64,000 bases of DNA, taken from positions 248,001 through 312,000 of the forward strand of contig NZ_CP018346.1 in assembly GCF_001989455.1 (NCBI RefSeq). The letters are read 5' to 3'. This document shows, piece after piece, positions 17,329-27,506 of this stretch (the first letter of the stretch is position 1; each line of letters opens with the position of its first letter). The DNA comes from Prochlorococcus sp. RS04. GTDB lineage: Bacteria > Cyanobacteriota > Cyanobacteriia > PCC-6307 > Cyanobiaceae. A model generated the notes under the pieces. That model was not told the DNA's origin and ran no database searches. It saw only the letters and a program-made list of their open reading frames with translations. The translations under genes and the position numbers were made by a program.

Positions 17329-18410
17329 CCTACTTTATCTAGATATTCGAGGATGCCTTTTACAATTGCATAGGCTAATCTTTTTCGATGATTTATTTTC
17401 TCTAATCTTCTTGCATCTAATCTTCCCGTTAAAAATCCAATTTCTACTAGGACTGCGGGCATCCTAGTATTTTTAATTACATAAAATCGACCTTGTTTAA
17501 CTCCTCGATCAGGACTCCCAGGGGAAACTCTTAAAATTTGTTTTTGAATTCTTTTCGCGAGTAATCTTCCTCTCCACCCTCTGTAATAAAAGGTTTCCAA
17601 TCCATTTATGTCTCTTCTTTTACCTCTTGAGGCATTTGCATGAATACTTACAAAAATATCTGCATCCGTATTATTAGCAATGGAAACTCTTGGAGGCAAA
17701 TCCAAATCAACGTCATTTGTTCTAGTCAAACTTACTTTGACACCTTTTTCAGAAAGTAAATTTTTAACTATTTTTGAAACCTCTAGGACAACATCTGTTT
17801 CTCTAATACCACCTATACCTATCGCTCCTGGATCAGGTCCTCCATGCCCTGGATCGATTACAACCTCAAACTTGTTTCGTTCTACCTCTGGTAGTTTCAA
17901 GTAACCATAATTATTTTTCTTCTTATGAATTACATTTTGATTTGCTTTGATATTTCCTCTTTTCTTTTCAACTAAACCTTCACCAATCTTTTTAAATGAA
18001 TATTTTGAGTTAAATAGTTTAATTCTCCATCTATTGTGATCTAAGCCAACCATTTGCCAAGTCAAAGGTTTCAAATAAGTCTCTTCCTTAAATTCAATTA
18101 CTAGTCTTGTTTTACCCTTATCTGGTTTACCTAATCTAATTTCTTTTATTGGGCCATTACCTACTATTGTTCTGGGATTTTTTAATTCCCCTGGAAAATC
18201 TACCCAGAATCTATCTCCCGATATTTGGTTAGCCTTCTGAAAGTATGCTTTTAAATTTGTATTTGATTTAGTTCTTAATTCTAAAACCCCATTAGTATTT
18301 ATAGCCCATGCCGCAAGAGCACTTGAAGATTTAACTGGAAGGATTGAAGAATTTAAAAATAAAAAAACGGATAAATAACGAAAAAGTTTATTATCTAAAA
18401 ACTTTATCAT
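17325..18410 (-). CDS. amiC: N-acetylmuramoyl-L-alanine amidase (AmiC-like) with AMIN domain
   Basis: Periplasmic zinc enzyme that cuts the peptide from MurNAc in peptidoglycan during cell separation. 361 residues. An N-terminal hydrophobic signal lies at about 10-34 with an Ala-rich cleavage region. A beta-rich AMIN targeting domain spans about 36-135. A basic linker precedes the Amidase_3 domain from about 180. Zinc ligands are H189 (IDPGHGG), E204 (RETDVV) and H257 (SIHANA), with the catalytic Glu in LVEIGFLTG near 332. It overlaps murI by 4 bp and the nitrilase by 1 bp. Confidence 0.93.
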   Translation of the reverse strand: MIKFLDNKLFRYLSVFLFLNSSILPVKSSSALAAWAINTNGVLELRTKSNTNLKAYFQKANQISGDRFWVDFPGELKNPRTIVGNGPIKEIRLGKPDKGKTRLVIEFKEETYLKPLTWQMVGLDHNRWRIKLFNSKYSFKKIGEGLVEKKRGNIKANQNVIHKKKNNYGYLKLPEVERNKFEVVIDPGHGGPDPGAIGIGGIRETDVVLEVSKIVKNLLSEKGVKVSLTRTNDVDLDLPPRVSIANNTDADIFVSIHANASRGKRRDINGLETFYYRGWRGRLLAKRIQKQILRVSPGSPDRGVKQGRFYVIKNTRMPAVLVEIGFLTGRLDARRLEKINHRKRLAYAIVKGILEYLDKVG

Positions 18411-19237
18411 TAGTTTGAAAACAATTTGTTTTTTCTATGTTTAAGGCTTGGCATCTGCTCCCTAATTTTCTTTACTCTTTCTTTATCCGCAGGTGCTATT
18501 GCAGCTCCCTGAGTTTTTCCGGCATCAGATAAAACTGTACCCCAAGGGTCAATTACCATTGCATGGCCATGACTTTGCCTTCTTCCATAATGAATACCAG
18601 TTTGAGCTGGAGCGACTACATATGCTGTATTCTCAATTGCTCTTGCTTGTAATAGGATCTGCCAATGATCTTTTCCAGTGAATGCTGTAAAAGCTGCGGG
18701 AATCATAATTAGCTCAGCACCATTGGAAGACAAATATCTATAGAGTTCAGGAAATCTAACGTCGTAACAAATTGATAATCCTATTTTGCATAAACCTGGG
18801 ACATCTACAACAGGTGGATATTCTGCTCCAGATAAAATAGTGGATGATTCCTTGTATAAATTTCCATCAGGTAAATCAACATCAAACAAATGAATCTTGT
18901 CGTATTTTGCCAAAATCTGTCCATCTTTCCCAAATAAGGCTGACCTATTAAAAGTATGACTATCATCACCAGCAGGGACAGGATACCCTCCTCCTAAAAG
19001 AAATACTTGATATCTTTGTGACATAGTTTTCAGAAAATTTGTACACTTCTCTGACAATTCTGAAGCTAATCTAAGTTTTTCATCATCTCCTCCTAAAAAA
19101 GCAAAATTTTCAGGCAATCCTATTAACTCAGCACCTCTTCTAGCAGCTAATTCAATCTGTTCTTCTGCTTCAGTAAAATTTTCTTCAACATTTGAAGTAC
19201 TCGTAATTTGCAATGCAGCTACCAAAAAATCAGTCAA
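18410..19237 (-). CDS. Nitrilase-family carbon-nitrogen hydrolase
   Basis: 275-residue amidase of the nitrilase superfamily, from a TTG start. The catalytic triad is visible: E43 (GLPENFAFLG), K114 (KYDKIHLFD) and C157 (LSICYDVRFPELY). The closest named relatives are the Nit1/omega-amidase or deaminated-glutathione-amidase group, which hydrolyse side-product amides; that substrate is inference. It is 30 bp downstream of comB and overlaps the amidase by one base, in a minus-strand run that continues to sds. Confidence 0.87.
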   Translation of the reverse strand: MTDFLVAALQITSTSNVEENFTEAEEQIELAARRGAELIGLPENFAFLGGDDEKLRLASELSEKCTNFLKTMSQRYQVFLLGGGYPVPAGDDSHTFNRSALFGKDGQILAKYDKIHLFDVDLPDGNLYKESSTILSGAEYPPVVDVPGLCKIGLSICYDVRFPELYRYLSSNGAELIMIPAAFTAFTGKDHWQILLQARAIENTAYVVAPAQTGIHYGRRQSHGHAMVIDPWGTVLSDAGKTQGAAIAPADKERVKKIREQMPSLKHRKNKLFSN

Positions 19238-19267
19238 GACTTTACTCCTAATGAACCAATTCGTAAA

Positions 19268-19996
19268 TCATGAGGCACGAATCACACCTCTTTCAACTTG
19301 AGCTGGAACAATATCTAAGCAATCAAGTTCAGAGCAACATTTAAAATCATCCTCATAATCTCCAAGACTTGTCAATCTTTTGCCATGGGTTGCTGTTTTT
19401 AAACATTTCAAAATATCATTTTTCCAGACATCCCAAAGTGCCAAAGCAGATTGTAATTCGTCATTCTGAATATTAATTTCGAAATCACAGTTCTGTTTTA
19501 GGTATGAAGCCAAAGCCCCAGCAGCTAAAGAATCCTCAAGTGAATAAGAGCCTTCCCAACCACTACCAAGTATTAAAACATTTTCACTTTTTAATGAAAT
19601 TATTTTTTCGGCAACTGCTTTCCTATTTGGGAGACCCATAGCAAATAAATGCTTAGCATTTTTGACTTTTTGCAATGACTTAGTCCCATTAGTCGTACTC
19701 ATAAATAATCTTTTACCATTAACAACTTTTTTTGTAACTGATAAAGGAGAATTTCCTAAATCAAAGCCCTCAATCTTCTTTCCGCCTCTCTCTCCAAGCA
19801 TTAGTCTTTTTTCAGCTTGCCACTTAATTGCAGATTCTTTTAATAAATTTAAATCTGCAAAAACTTGTATTGAATCAGCTCCATTTTTTAAAGCCCAAGA
19901 AATTGTGGTTGTAGCTCTTAGAACATCAATGACTACTGCAACATCGGGGCTATTTTCAGGAACATCCTTTGCAACGTGATAATAAGTAAGATTAAT
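19268..19996 (-). CDS. comB: ComB-family probable 2-phosphosulfolactate phosphatase, non-canonical start
   Basis: Member of the ComB family, named for the phosphatase that removes phosphate from 2-phosphosulfolactate; its role in cyanobacteria is not settled. The conserved N-terminus YYHVAKDVPENSPDVAVVID followed by VLRATTTISWALKNG is clearly encoded upstream of the first ATG at 19801, and the C-terminus ends DIVPAQVERGVIRAS. No ATG, GTG or TTG exists in the open frame before this conserved block. I place the start at the ATT at 19994-19996, giving 242 residues; ATT at 19999, ATA codons at 20023-20026 and CTG at 20035 are alternatives, and the frame closes with TAA just before the CTG. Confidence 0.85.
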   Translation of the reverse strand: MNLTYYHVAKDVPENSPDVAVVIDVLRATTTISWALKNGADSIQVFADLNLLKESAIKWQAEKRLMLGERGGKKIEGFDLGNSPLSVTKKVVNGKRLFMSTTNGTKSLQKVKNAKHLFAMGLPNRKAVAEKIISLKSENVLILGSGWEGSYSLEDSLAAGALASYLKQNCDFEINIQNDELQSALALWDVWKNDILKCLKTATHGKRLTSLGDYEDDFKCCSELDCLDIVPAQVERGVIRAS

Positions 19997-20132
19997 AATA
20001 AATTCTTTTTTTTCTGAATTTATTATAGAAAACAGTTACTTAATTTGATTATTTTTTTTTAAAAAACAAACTTATTGATAATATAAAAATAATTTGTTTT
20101 TACATAAATCTTATCAAGTAATTAATTTGAAA
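19997..20132. promoter_or_regulatory. Divergent comB/aroA intergenic region
   Basis: About 136 AT-rich bases separate the inferred comB start from the preferred aroA start. A weak inverted repeat (AAAAACAAA at 20062-20070 and TTTGTTTTT at 20093-20101, 22-base loop) is A/T-only apart from one pair per arm and is not convincing as a terminator. Promoters for both genes must lie here. Confidence 0.3.
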
Positions 20133-21443
20133 ATGAATAATATCCGCACAATAAAAGGTGGAGTAAATTTAAACGGAAAAGTAAAAGTACCTGGAGATAA
20201 ATCTATTTCTCATAGAGCTTTAATAATAGGAAGTATTGCTAAGGGTGAGACTAATATTGAGGGGTTCTTACATTCTGAAGATCCACTTTCAACTGCTGAT
20301 TGTCTAAGAAAGTTAGGTGTGAACATACCAGAGATAAAACAAAATGAGCCTTTTACGATTTCTGGATTGGGTCTTGATGGATTTAAAGAGCCCAAAGAAA
20401 TTCTAAATTGCGGGAATTCGGGAACCACTATGAGATTATTAATGGGGTTACTTGCCGGTCAAGAAGGCAAGAATTTTATCTTAACTGGCGACATTTCTCT
20501 TAATGAAAGGCCAATGGGGAGAGTGGGCAAACCATTATCGTTGATGGGTGGCAAAATTTTTGGTAGAGAAAAAGGAAACAAAGCTCCAATCTCAATTAAT
20601 GGGAATAGATTAAAAGGATGTGTTATAGGAACTCCTGTAGCGAGTGCTCAAGTGAAATCTGCAATCTTATTAGCAGGCCTTAAAGCTTCTGGAACCACTT
20701 CTGTTATTGAACCAGCATCTTCAAGAGATCATACTGAAAGAATGTTAAAAGCATTTGGAGCAGACATCAGTATCAGAGGAGAATTAGGAAGGAATATAGT
20801 TATCAAGTCAGGTGGCAACTTAATTGGCCAGAGAATATTGATTCCTGGAGACATAAGCTCTGCTTCTTTTTGGATGATTGCTGCATCTATTGTTCCAAAT
20901 TCGGAGGTTTTAATTCAAAATGTAGGACTAAATCCCACAAGAACCGGGATTTTAAATGTAATGGATTCAATGGGGTGTGATTATGAGATTTTAGATGAAA
21001 CGACTATTGCAGGTGAACCTATTGGATCTATTAAAGTAAAGACTTCAAATAATTTAAGATCATTTACTATTGAAGGAGATATTCTCCCAAAACTTATAGA
21101 TGAAATTCCTATCCTTACTGTTGCTGCCTGTTTTTGTAATGGAGTTTCTGAAATTAAGGATGCACAAGAATTAAGAGTTAAGGAGACAGATCGATTAAAA
21201 GTCATGGCACGACAGTTACAAAAATTCGGTGCTGAAATAATAGAAAAAGAAGATGGGTTAATTATTAATGGGCAATCAAAATTTCATTCTGCGGAAGTAG
21301 ACAGTGAAACAGATCATCGAGTAGCAATGAGTCTTGCTGTTGCTTCACTTCTTGCCAAAGGTACCTCAAAAATCATGAGAGCGGATGCAGCTAGCGTCTC
21401 TTATCCCACTTTTTGGGAAGAGCTTGCCAAACTAACTAACTAG
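20133..21443 (+). CDS. aroA: 3-phosphoshikimate 1-carboxyvinyltransferase (EPSP synthase)
   Basis: Shikimate-pathway enzyme that joins phosphoenolpyruvate to shikimate 3-phosphate. 436 residues from the ATG at 20133 ([10 protein letters not shown]). The frame is open 39 bp further to an ATG at 20094, but the upstream 13 residues do not resemble the family. Visible motifs are [18 protein letters not shown] (about 19-36), [19 protein letters not shown] with the PEP loop, and KESDRLK-type [15 protein letters not shown] near 347-361. It is followed 13 bp later by the MnmC-like gene. Confidence 0.97.
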   Translation: MNNIRTIKGGVNLNGKVKVPGDKSISHRALIIGSIAKGETNIEGFLHSEDPLSTADCLRKLGVNIPEIKQNEPFTISGLGLDGFKEPKEILNCGNSGTTMRLLMGLLAGQEGKNFILTGDISLNERPMGRVGKPLSLMGGKIFGREKGNKAPISINGNRLKGCVIGTPVASAQVKSAILLAGLKASGTTSVIEPASSRDHTERMLKAFGADISIRGELGRNIVIKSGGNLIGQRILIPGDISSASFWMIAASIVPNSEVLIQNVGLNPTRTGILNVMDSMGCDYEILDETTIAGEPIGSIKVKTSNNLRSFTIEGDILPKLIDEIPILTVAACFCNGVSEIKDAQELRVKETDRLKVMARQLQKFGAEIIEKEDGLIINGQSKFHSAEVDSETDHRVAMSLAVASLLAKGTSKIMRADAASVSYPTFWEELAKLTN

Positions 21444-21456
21444 CCTTAAAAAGTTT

Positions 21457-22362
21457 TTGTCTGAATTAATAGAAGTTTTAACTAAAGATGGTAGTTACTC
21501 TTTAAGAAGTGTATTTTTTAAAGAAAACTTTCATAGTTTATTGGGCGCATTGGAGGAAACAAAGTCAAAGTTTACAGCTACCTCTAATTTGCAAAGATTT
21601 AAGGGAAAATCTATTAATGTTTTGGATATATGTTTTGGTTTGGGATACAACTCCGCTTCTTTATTAGATGAATTAATTAAACAAAAATCGTATTTAAATT
21701 TGTATGCGTTGGAGATTGATAAAAAGCCTCTTGAATATTCGCTTAGAAATAAATCTTTTTTTAAATTATGGGATCCAAAAGTCAGAACAATTTTTGAATC
21801 ACTTTATCGAAAAAATTACTTTGAGGATCAATTTTTCAAGTGCAGTGTATTGTGGGGTGATGCTAGAGAAGAAATCAACATTATTCCTTCATCTATTAAA
21901 TTCGATCTGATTTATTTAGATGGTTTTTCTCCTCAAAAATGCCCACAAGTATGGACAATTGAATTTTTATCTAAAGTCACTGAAAATCTTAATTCTCATG
22001 GTTATTTAATTACTTATTCTTCTGCAGCGGCAGTAAGAAAAACTTTAAGAAATCTTGGATTAGAAATTTTTACTATTAAGCCAAGTTTTAAAAACAGAAC
22101 TTTTTGGAGTCAGGGAACTGTCGCGATATCAAAACTTGATAAGAATAAATTGAACCCAAATTTCAATTTTGAAAAGTTATCTTTAATGGAAGAGGAACAT
22201 CTTTTAACTAAAGCTAGTATTCCATATAGAGATCAAGATTTAAACTCAAGTAAAGACGATATAATTAAAAGAAGATTAGATGAGCAATTTCTCTCAAATC
22301 TTTTATCTACAAAAAAATGGAGAGAGAAGTGGAGAATGACGAAGTTATCCGTTAAGAGTTAG
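21457..22362 (+). CDS. MnmC-like (DUF752) SAM-dependent methyltransferase
   Basis: 301 residues from a TTG start. The region around ICFGLGYNSASLLDE (58-72) is a SAM-binding glycine motif, and DLIYLDGFSPQKCPQVWTIE followed by NSHGYLITYSSAAAVRKTLR matches the methyltransferase half of MnmC, which methylates the aminomethyl group of 5-aminomethyl-2-thiouridine at tRNA position 34. The FAD-oxidase half of MnmC is absent, as in stand-alone homologues. The C-terminal 70 residues are lineage-specific. The gene lies between aroA and glmU with short gaps. Confidence 0.75.
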   Translation: MSELIEVLTKDGSYSLRSVFFKENFHSLLGALEETKSKFTATSNLQRFKGKSINVLDICFGLGYNSASLLDELIKQKSYLNLYALEIDKKPLEYSLRNKSFFKLWDPKVRTIFESLYRKNYFEDQFFKCSVLWGDAREEINIIPSSIKFDLIYLDGFSPQKCPQVWTIEFLSKVTENLNSHGYLITYSSAAAVRKTLRNLGLEIFTIKPSFKNRTFWSQGTVAISKLDKNKLNPNFNFEKLSLMEEEHLLTKASIPYRDQDLNSSKDDIIKRRLDEQFLSNLLSTKKWREKWRMTKLSVKS

Positions 22363-22381
22363 ATTTAAATAAGGATTTCAA

Positions 22382-23737
22382 ATGAACATGTTAAGTGTTG
22401 CGATATTAGCGGCAGGAAAGGGCACTAGGATGGAAAGCTCATTACCAAAAGTTTTACATAAAATTTCCGGGAAAAGTCTTCTACAAAGAGTAATTGATTC
22501 ATGTGTCGAATTAAAACCTGATCAAATTTTCGTAATTACAGGACACAAATCAAAAGAAGTACAAAAGTCAATACCAAAAGATAAAAAAATCAATTTTGTT
22601 ATTCAAGAACCTCAATCAGGAACGGGGCATGCTATCCAGGTACTTTGTAAAGAAGTAAAAAAACATGAAGGAAAACTTTTGGTACTTAACGGCGATGTAC
22701 CACTCATTAGGCCTAGTACTTTAAAAAGACTTTTATATTTACACGATTCAAAAAATGCTGATGTTTCTTTAATTACCACTAAGAAAACAAATCCTCATGG
22801 ATATGGCAGAGTTTTTTTGAAGGGGAGTTTTATAGAGAGAATTGTTGAAGAAAAAGATTGCAATGATCTAGAAAGAGATAATCCATTAATAAATGCAGGT
22901 GTTTACTGTTTTAACTGGGGTAACTTATCAGAAATAATTAATACCTTGCAAAGCAATAATAATCAAAAAGAGATTTACTTAACAGATACAATATCTCTGC
23001 TAAAAAATTCCTCAAGTCTCGAGGTAGAGGATAATGGAGAGCTTCAAGGAATTAATAACAGAATTCAACTATCAGAGTGCGAGGAATGTATTCAGAATTC
23101 AATTAAAGAAAAACATATGCTTAATGGTGTAACTTTTATAAATAAAGCAAGTTGTTCAATTAGTGAAGAAGCTGAAATTGGTAAGGATGTAATCATAGAG
23201 GCTAATACACATATAAGGGGAAATACGAAAATAAATAGTCATTGCATTATCGGTCCAAATACTTTTATTGAGAATTCTAATGTGGGATTAAATTGTGAAA
23301 TTTTAAACTCTACTGTTTATGATTCTCAGATAATGGATCATATAAAAGTTGGCCCTTATAGTCATATAAGACCTAATTCCAAAATATCTTCCCATAGCAA
23401 AATAGGTAATTTTGTTGAGATCAAAAATAGTCAACTAGAGGAAGAATCTAAAGTAAACCATCTAAGTTATATTGGTGATTCTATTATTGGAAGATCTACA
23501 AATATTGGAGCAGGCACTATTACTGCAAATTTTGATGGACAGAAAAAACATCAAACAAAAATTGGCAAAAATTCCAGTATTGGAGCAAACACAGTTTTTG
23601 TAGCACCAATAAATCTAGGGGAATCAGTAACAACAGGTGCTGGTTCAGTTATTACAAAAGACTCTAAAGATAATTCATTAGCGATCTCAAGAACTAAACA
23701 ATTAAATATAGAGAATTGGAAAAAAAAGAAATCCTGA
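22382..23737 (+). CDS. glmU: Bifunctional GlmU (UDP-GlcNAc pyrophosphorylase / GlcN-1-P acetyltransferase)
   Basis: Makes UDP-N-acetylglucosamine for the cell wall and lipopolysaccharide. 451 residues. The N-terminal uridyltransferase has [19 protein letters not shown] (9-27), QSGTGHAIQ and LNGDVPL. A long linker helix leads to a left-handed beta-helix with hexapeptide repeats from about 250, containing the acetyltransferase motifs [19 protein letters not shown] and [12 protein letters not shown]. The ATG MNM start is preceded by an AAGGAT-like ribosome site. The end is convergent with murF (1 bp apart). Confidence 0.97.
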   Translation: MNMLSVAILAAGKGTRMESSLPKVLHKISGKSLLQRVIDSCVELKPDQIFVITGHKSKEVQKSIPKDKKINFVIQEPQSGTGHAIQVLCKEVKKHEGKLLVLNGDVPLIRPSTLKRLLYLHDSKNADVSLITTKKTNPHGYGRVFLKGSFIERIVEEKDCNDLERDNPLINAGVYCFNWGNLSEIINTLQSNNNQKEIYLTDTISLLKNSSSLEVEDNGELQGINNRIQLSECEECIQNSIKEKHMLNGVTFINKASCSISEEAEIGKDVIIEANTHIRGNTKINSHCIIGPNTFIENSNVGLNCEILNSTVYDSQIMDHIKVGPYSHIRPNSKISSHSKIGNFVEIKNSQLEEESKVNHLSYIGDSIIGRSTNIGAGTITANFDGQKKHQTKIGKNSSIGANTVFVAPINLGESVTTGAGSVITKDSKDNSLAISRTKQLNIENWKKKKS

Positions 23738-23738
23738 T

Positions 23739-25112
23739 TTAGTTAATTAATTCAATAATTTTTTCAAGTTGCCAATATCTGCTCCCTTTTATAAGAATAG
23801 AATCACCTTTTTTTGTAGATTTGTTTATTTCTTGAGGTACATCTTTAATATTATTTAAAACTAAGAATTTATTCTTATCTTTAAGATAATTGGAGTAAAT
23901 TTTTTCATTTTCTTTATCGCAAATAAATAAACACTTTTCTATATCTGAATTATTTATTAAGTTGAATATTTCTTTGTGATACTTTTCAGATTCTTTTCCC
24001 AATTCTTGCATACTTCCAAATATGAAAAATTTATTTCTCGGTTTTTCAAGTAGGTTTTTAATACATGCTTTTACTGACTCCGGCGAAGCATTATATGATT
24101 CATCATATATTGTTGTTTTTACTGATTTAAGAATTTTATTTCTTCCTCCTAAACTTATAAAATCAAATTTATTAAAACTTGCAAAATCAATGCCTAGCTC
24201 TTTAGCAACTGCATAAGCGAATAAAAAATTCGAAGCATTGTGAAATCCCTCAAATGAAATTTCAAAGGTATTTTCTTCAATTAAAATTGTTTTATTCGAA
24301 GGATTATAAAATCCTTGCAAATTATCATCTTTCTTAAAACTATCCTTTTGATTTTCTATATTTAATAGTTTTACTTTTATCACTCTACCTTTCCAAAATT
24401 CTTTTAAAGTTTTTTCTAGGAATGGATCATTTGCTGGAATTATTACAACCCCCTTTGGATTTAAGAACTTACTAATTTCACACTTTGCATGAGTAATATT
24501 TTTTTTTGAGCCCAACAATCCGATATGAGCTGTCCCAATGTTAGTAATAACTGCAATATCGGGTTCACTATATTTAGATAAATTCTCGATTTGTCCAATA
24601 CCTCTCATCCCCATCTCAAGAACTAAAACTTTATCTTCTATATCTGTACCAAGAATAGTAAGACCAACTCCAATCTCATTATTGAAATTTGCATGAGATA
24701 ATTTAATACTTCCAAGTTTATTTAAAACTCCACCAATCATTTCTTTTGTTGTGGTTTTACCAACTGAGCCAGTTATTGCAACAATAGGGATATTTAATTT
24801 TTTCCTTTTTAGCAATGCTAATTTTTGAAAAGCCTCTGTTGTGTCATTTACAACCCAATAAGGAAAATTACTAGGCAGTAATTTCTGCATCCCTTTTTTA
24901 ATTACAACAGATTTAACTCCTTTATTTAAAACCTCTGGAAGAAAACTATGTCCATCAAAATTTTTACCCTTGATTGCTATAAAAAGATCATTTTTTAATA
25001 AGGTTCTACTATCAATACTTATATTCTTAAAATTCAGAAAATCTCTTTTCCCCTCTCTCAGATTTCTAATATCCCCCAAAACATTGTTTAATTCTGATAA
25101 AGAGAATTCCAT
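23739..25112 (-). CDS. murF: UDP-MurNAc-tripeptide:D-Ala-D-Ala ligase
   Basis: ATP-dependent Mur ligase that adds D-Ala-D-Ala to UDP-MurNAc-tripeptide. 457 residues. The N-terminal domain ends near 105. The ATP P-loop is AITGSVGKTTTKEMI near 112-126, followed by SHANFNNEIGVGLTILG, the motif VLEMGMRGIGQI, and the linker to the C-terminal domain with YDESYNASPESVKACI. It starts 7 bp after glgA on the same strand. Confidence 0.95.
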   Translation of the reverse strand: MEFSLSELNNVLGDIRNLREGKRDFLNFKNISIDSRTLLKNDLFIAIKGKNFDGHSFLPEVLNKGVKSVVIKKGMQKLLPSNFPYWVVNDTTEAFQKLALLKRKKLNIPIVAITGSVGKTTTKEMIGGVLNKLGSIKLSHANFNNEIGVGLTILGTDIEDKVLVLEMGMRGIGQIENLSKYSEPDIAVITNIGTAHIGLLGSKKNITHAKCEISKFLNPKGVVIIPANDPFLEKTLKEFWKGRVIKVKLLNIENQKDSFKKDDNLQGFYNPSNKTILIEENTFEISFEGFHNASNFLFAYAVAKELGIDFASFNKFDFISLGGRNKILKSVKTTIYDESYNASPESVKACIKNLLEKPRNKFFIFGSMQELGKESEKYHKEIFNLINNSDIEKCLFICDKENEKIYSNYLKDKNKFLVLNNIKDVPQEINKSTKKGDSILIKGSRYWQLEKIIELIN

Positions 25113-25119
25113 TAAAAAA

Positions 25120-26577
25120 TTAAGTCATACTTTTTTTTAAAGATGGATCAGCTGATTGTCCGTAAGAAAATTTTTCAACTTCAGCAACATCTGGCGATGG
25201 CTCTTTTATTCCGCAAACGTCTTTATACATAACTTCGTATTCAAGAGCTGATCTTTGCCAACTAAACTCTTGACTCATGGCTCTTTTTTGCAGTAATTCC
25301 CAACTATCTTTATGCCTAAATGCTTCCCAGGACCTTACTAAAGAAGTATAGAAATCTATAGGTTCAAAGCGATCAAAGCAAAATCCCGTACCATTATTAT
25401 TTTCTGGGTCATGAGGTAAAACTGTATCAACTAAACCTCCAACTCGCCTTACTATGGGGATAGAGCCATATCTCATAGCAAGGAGTTGACTAATTCCACA
25501 GGGTTCAAATCTACTTGGCATTAAAAATGCATCAGAGCCACCGTAGATAAGCCTTGATAAAGAATCATCATAGGTAAGAAATACTGAGAATCTTCCTGGG
25601 TAATCTAATGCCAGTTGCCATAATCCAGACTCTAAATATCTATCTCCAGTCCCTAAAACAGCAATTTGAGAATCTGTATATGCTAATAGTCTTCTTGAAA
25701 CTTGTAAAAGCAAGTCAACCCCTTTCTGATCAACTAACCTACTGACCATACCTAAAAGATATTTTTTAGGATTAACTTCGAGACCCATTTCTCTCTGCAG
25801 AATCTTTTTATTTTCTAGCCTATTTTCTAAATTCTTAATACTGAATTGTGCAGGTAAAACTGGATCTTTGGCTGGATTCCATTCATCAAGATCTATGCCA
25901 TTAAGAATTCCCCTTAATTTACCTGAAATGTAATTAAGTAATCCTTCGAGGCTTTCCCCGTATTCATGGGTTTTAATTTCATCTGCATAAGTCGGAGAAA
26001 CAGCATTGACCCTATCTGCGTACAACATTGCTGCAGCCATCGTGTGGTCTCCATGCATATACCAAGGACACCAAGTCATTTTTTCAAGTTTCCACCTCCA
26101 AGGGCCTTGGTATTTTAAATTATGAATTGTGAAGACAGTACTTATTTCGGGATCCTGATGCATCCACACAGGAATCATTCCAGTGTGCCAATCATGGCAA
26201 TGTAGAACTTGAGGTTTCCAACAATTCCAGGCAAATTCTGCAGTGGCACTAGCAAAAAATGTAAAGCGCCAGTCCTCATTTTCGCCTCCATATATTTGGT
26301 CAGAGTCAAATGTTGGATGACCCACTAGGTAAATCACATAATTGTGAATGGGATGTTTTGCTTCATATACGGCAAAATCAGTGCCCATTGTATTTGCTCT
26401 AAAGACTGGTTCATTCGATACCTCTAAAAGACTCCACAATTTTCCATATCCTGGAATTATTACCCTTACATCGTGACCAAGTTTTATCAAAGATGGAGGC
26501 AACGAACCAACCACATCTCCCATACCTCCAACTTTGATCATTGGAGCACATTCAGCAGCGGCAAGAAGAATTCTCAT
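25120..26577 (-). CDS. glgA: Glycogen synthase (ADP-glucose type)
   Basis: GT5 glycosyltransferase that extends glycogen from ADP-glucose. 485 residues. The N-terminal [16 protein letters not shown] (16-31, KxGG motif) binds ADP-glucose. Also visible are [13 protein letters not shown], the C-domain AVLGTGD, and the acceptor/donor motif [22 protein letters not shown]-terminal tail after about 460 is lineage-specific. It follows menB on the same strand, but the 36 bp gap does not indicate a functional link. glgB lies 27 kb away in this window. Confidence 0.96.
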   Translation of the reverse strand: MRILLAAAECAPMIKVGGMGDVVGSLPPSLIKLGHDVRVIIPGYGKLWSLLEVSNEPVFRANTMGTDFAVYEAKHPIHNYVIYLVGHPTFDSDQIYGGENEDWRFTFFASATAEFAWNCWKPQVLHCHDWHTGMIPVWMHQDPEISTVFTIHNLKYQGPWRWKLEKMTWCPWYMHGDHTMAAAMLYADRVNAVSPTYADEIKTHEYGESLEGLLNYISGKLRGILNGIDLDEWNPAKDPVLPAQFSIKNLENRLENKKILQREMGLEVNPKKYLLGMVSRLVDQKGVDLLLQVSRRLLAYTDSQIAVLGTGDRYLESGLWQLALDYPGRFSVFLTYDDSLSRLIYGGSDAFLMPSRFEPCGISQLLAMRYGSIPIVRRVGGLVDTVLPHDPENNNGTGFCFDRFEPIDFYTSLVRSWEAFRHKDSWELLQKRAMSQEFSWQRSALEYEVMYKDVCGIKEPSPDVAEVEKFSYGQSADPSLKKSMT

Positions 26578-26613
26578 TGATAATTATTTAAAAAAGTTCT
26601 TTTGAAAAATAAA

Positions 26614-27471
26614 CTAGGGTGTCCACTTATAGTCAGAAAAGTCTGGTGGACGCTTTTCAAGGAAGGCATCTCTACCTTCTTGTGCTTCTTCAGTCGAATA
26701 GAATAATTGAGTTGTGTATCCAGATAATTCTTGAATACCTGCAATCCCATCATTCTCTGCATTGAATGAAGCTTTAAGAATACGAATAGCAGTTGGACTA
26801 TTTCGTAAAATCTCTCTTGCCCAGATTACACCCTCAGCTTCTAATTCTTCAATCTTTGTAATTGCATTTATCAAGCCCATCTTCAGAGCTTCCTTGGAAT
26901 TATATTTTCTACACAAAAACCAAATTTCTTTTGCTTTTCTTTGACCAACAAGTCTTGCTAAATAACTAGATCCAAAACCCGCATCAAAACTACCAACTCT
27001 TGGACCTGTTTGACCAAATATTGCATTTTCAGAGGCGATACTGAGATCACAAATTAGATGAAGTACCTGCCCTCCTCCAATTGCGAAACCAGGAACTAAA
27101 GCAATAACCACTTTAGGCAAACTTCTTATTAATCTTTGAAGTTCAAGTACATTTAATCTCTGCTTCCCTTTATCATTTTTATATCCATTTTTACCCCTTA
27201 CACTCTGATCACCTCCAGAGCAAAAAGAATAAATGCCTTTCTTGTCAGGTCCCGCACCTGTAAAGAGAACTACGCCAATAGTTTCATCATTTCTTACGAT
27301 ATCAAATGCGTCAATGAGTTCATCTACAGTTTGAGGCCTAAATGCATTTCTTTTTTCTGGTCGATTAATTGCAATTCTCGCGATTCCCTCATCTGATTTG
27401 TGAAACAATATATCCTCATAAGATTTGCATTCTGACCAATTTAAAGTTGTTTTTCCAGGTAATACTTTCAT
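26614..27471 (-). CDS. menB: 1,4-dihydroxy-2-naphthoyl-CoA synthase
   Basis: Crotonase-family enzyme that closes the naphthoquinone ring of phylloquinone, the photosystem I electron carrier. 285 residues. The oxyanion-hole region is [20 protein letters not shown] near 72-91, followed by [20 protein letters not shown] and the conserved [20 protein letters not shown]. The C-terminus ends with the family's [17 protein letters not shown]. It lies 35 bp downstream of menD. Confidence 0.97.
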   Translation of the reverse strand: MKVLPGKTTLNWSECKSYEDILFHKSDEGIARIAINRPEKRNAFRPQTVDELIDAFDIVRNDETIGVVLFTGAGPDKKGIYSFCSGGDQSVRGKNGYKNDKGKQRLNVLELQRLIRSLPKVVIALVPGFAIGGGQVLHLICDLSIASENAIFGQTGPRVGSFDAGFGSSYLARLVGQRKAKEIWFLCRKYNSKEALKMGLINAITKIEELEAEGVIWAREILRNSPTAIRILKASFNAENDGIAGIQELSGYTTQLFYSTEEAQEGRDAFLEKRPPDFSDYKWTP

Positions 27472-27506
27472 GAAATCTAATTATTCAAAGATAGAAAATG
27501 ATAAAT

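Noticed and set aside
19662-19979. 105-codon plus-strand frame opposite comB
   Set aside because: It covers exactly the conserved N-terminal half of comB, which shows clear homology on the minus strand.
20062-20101. Inverted repeat before aroA as a terminator
   Set aside because: The arms are nearly all A/T with a 22-base loop, and both flanking genes diverge, so no transcript should end there.
20094-20132. Extended aroA N-terminus from an upstream ATG
   Set aside because: The additional 13 residues do not resemble EPSP synthases, and the internal ATG at 20133 gives the usual N-terminus.
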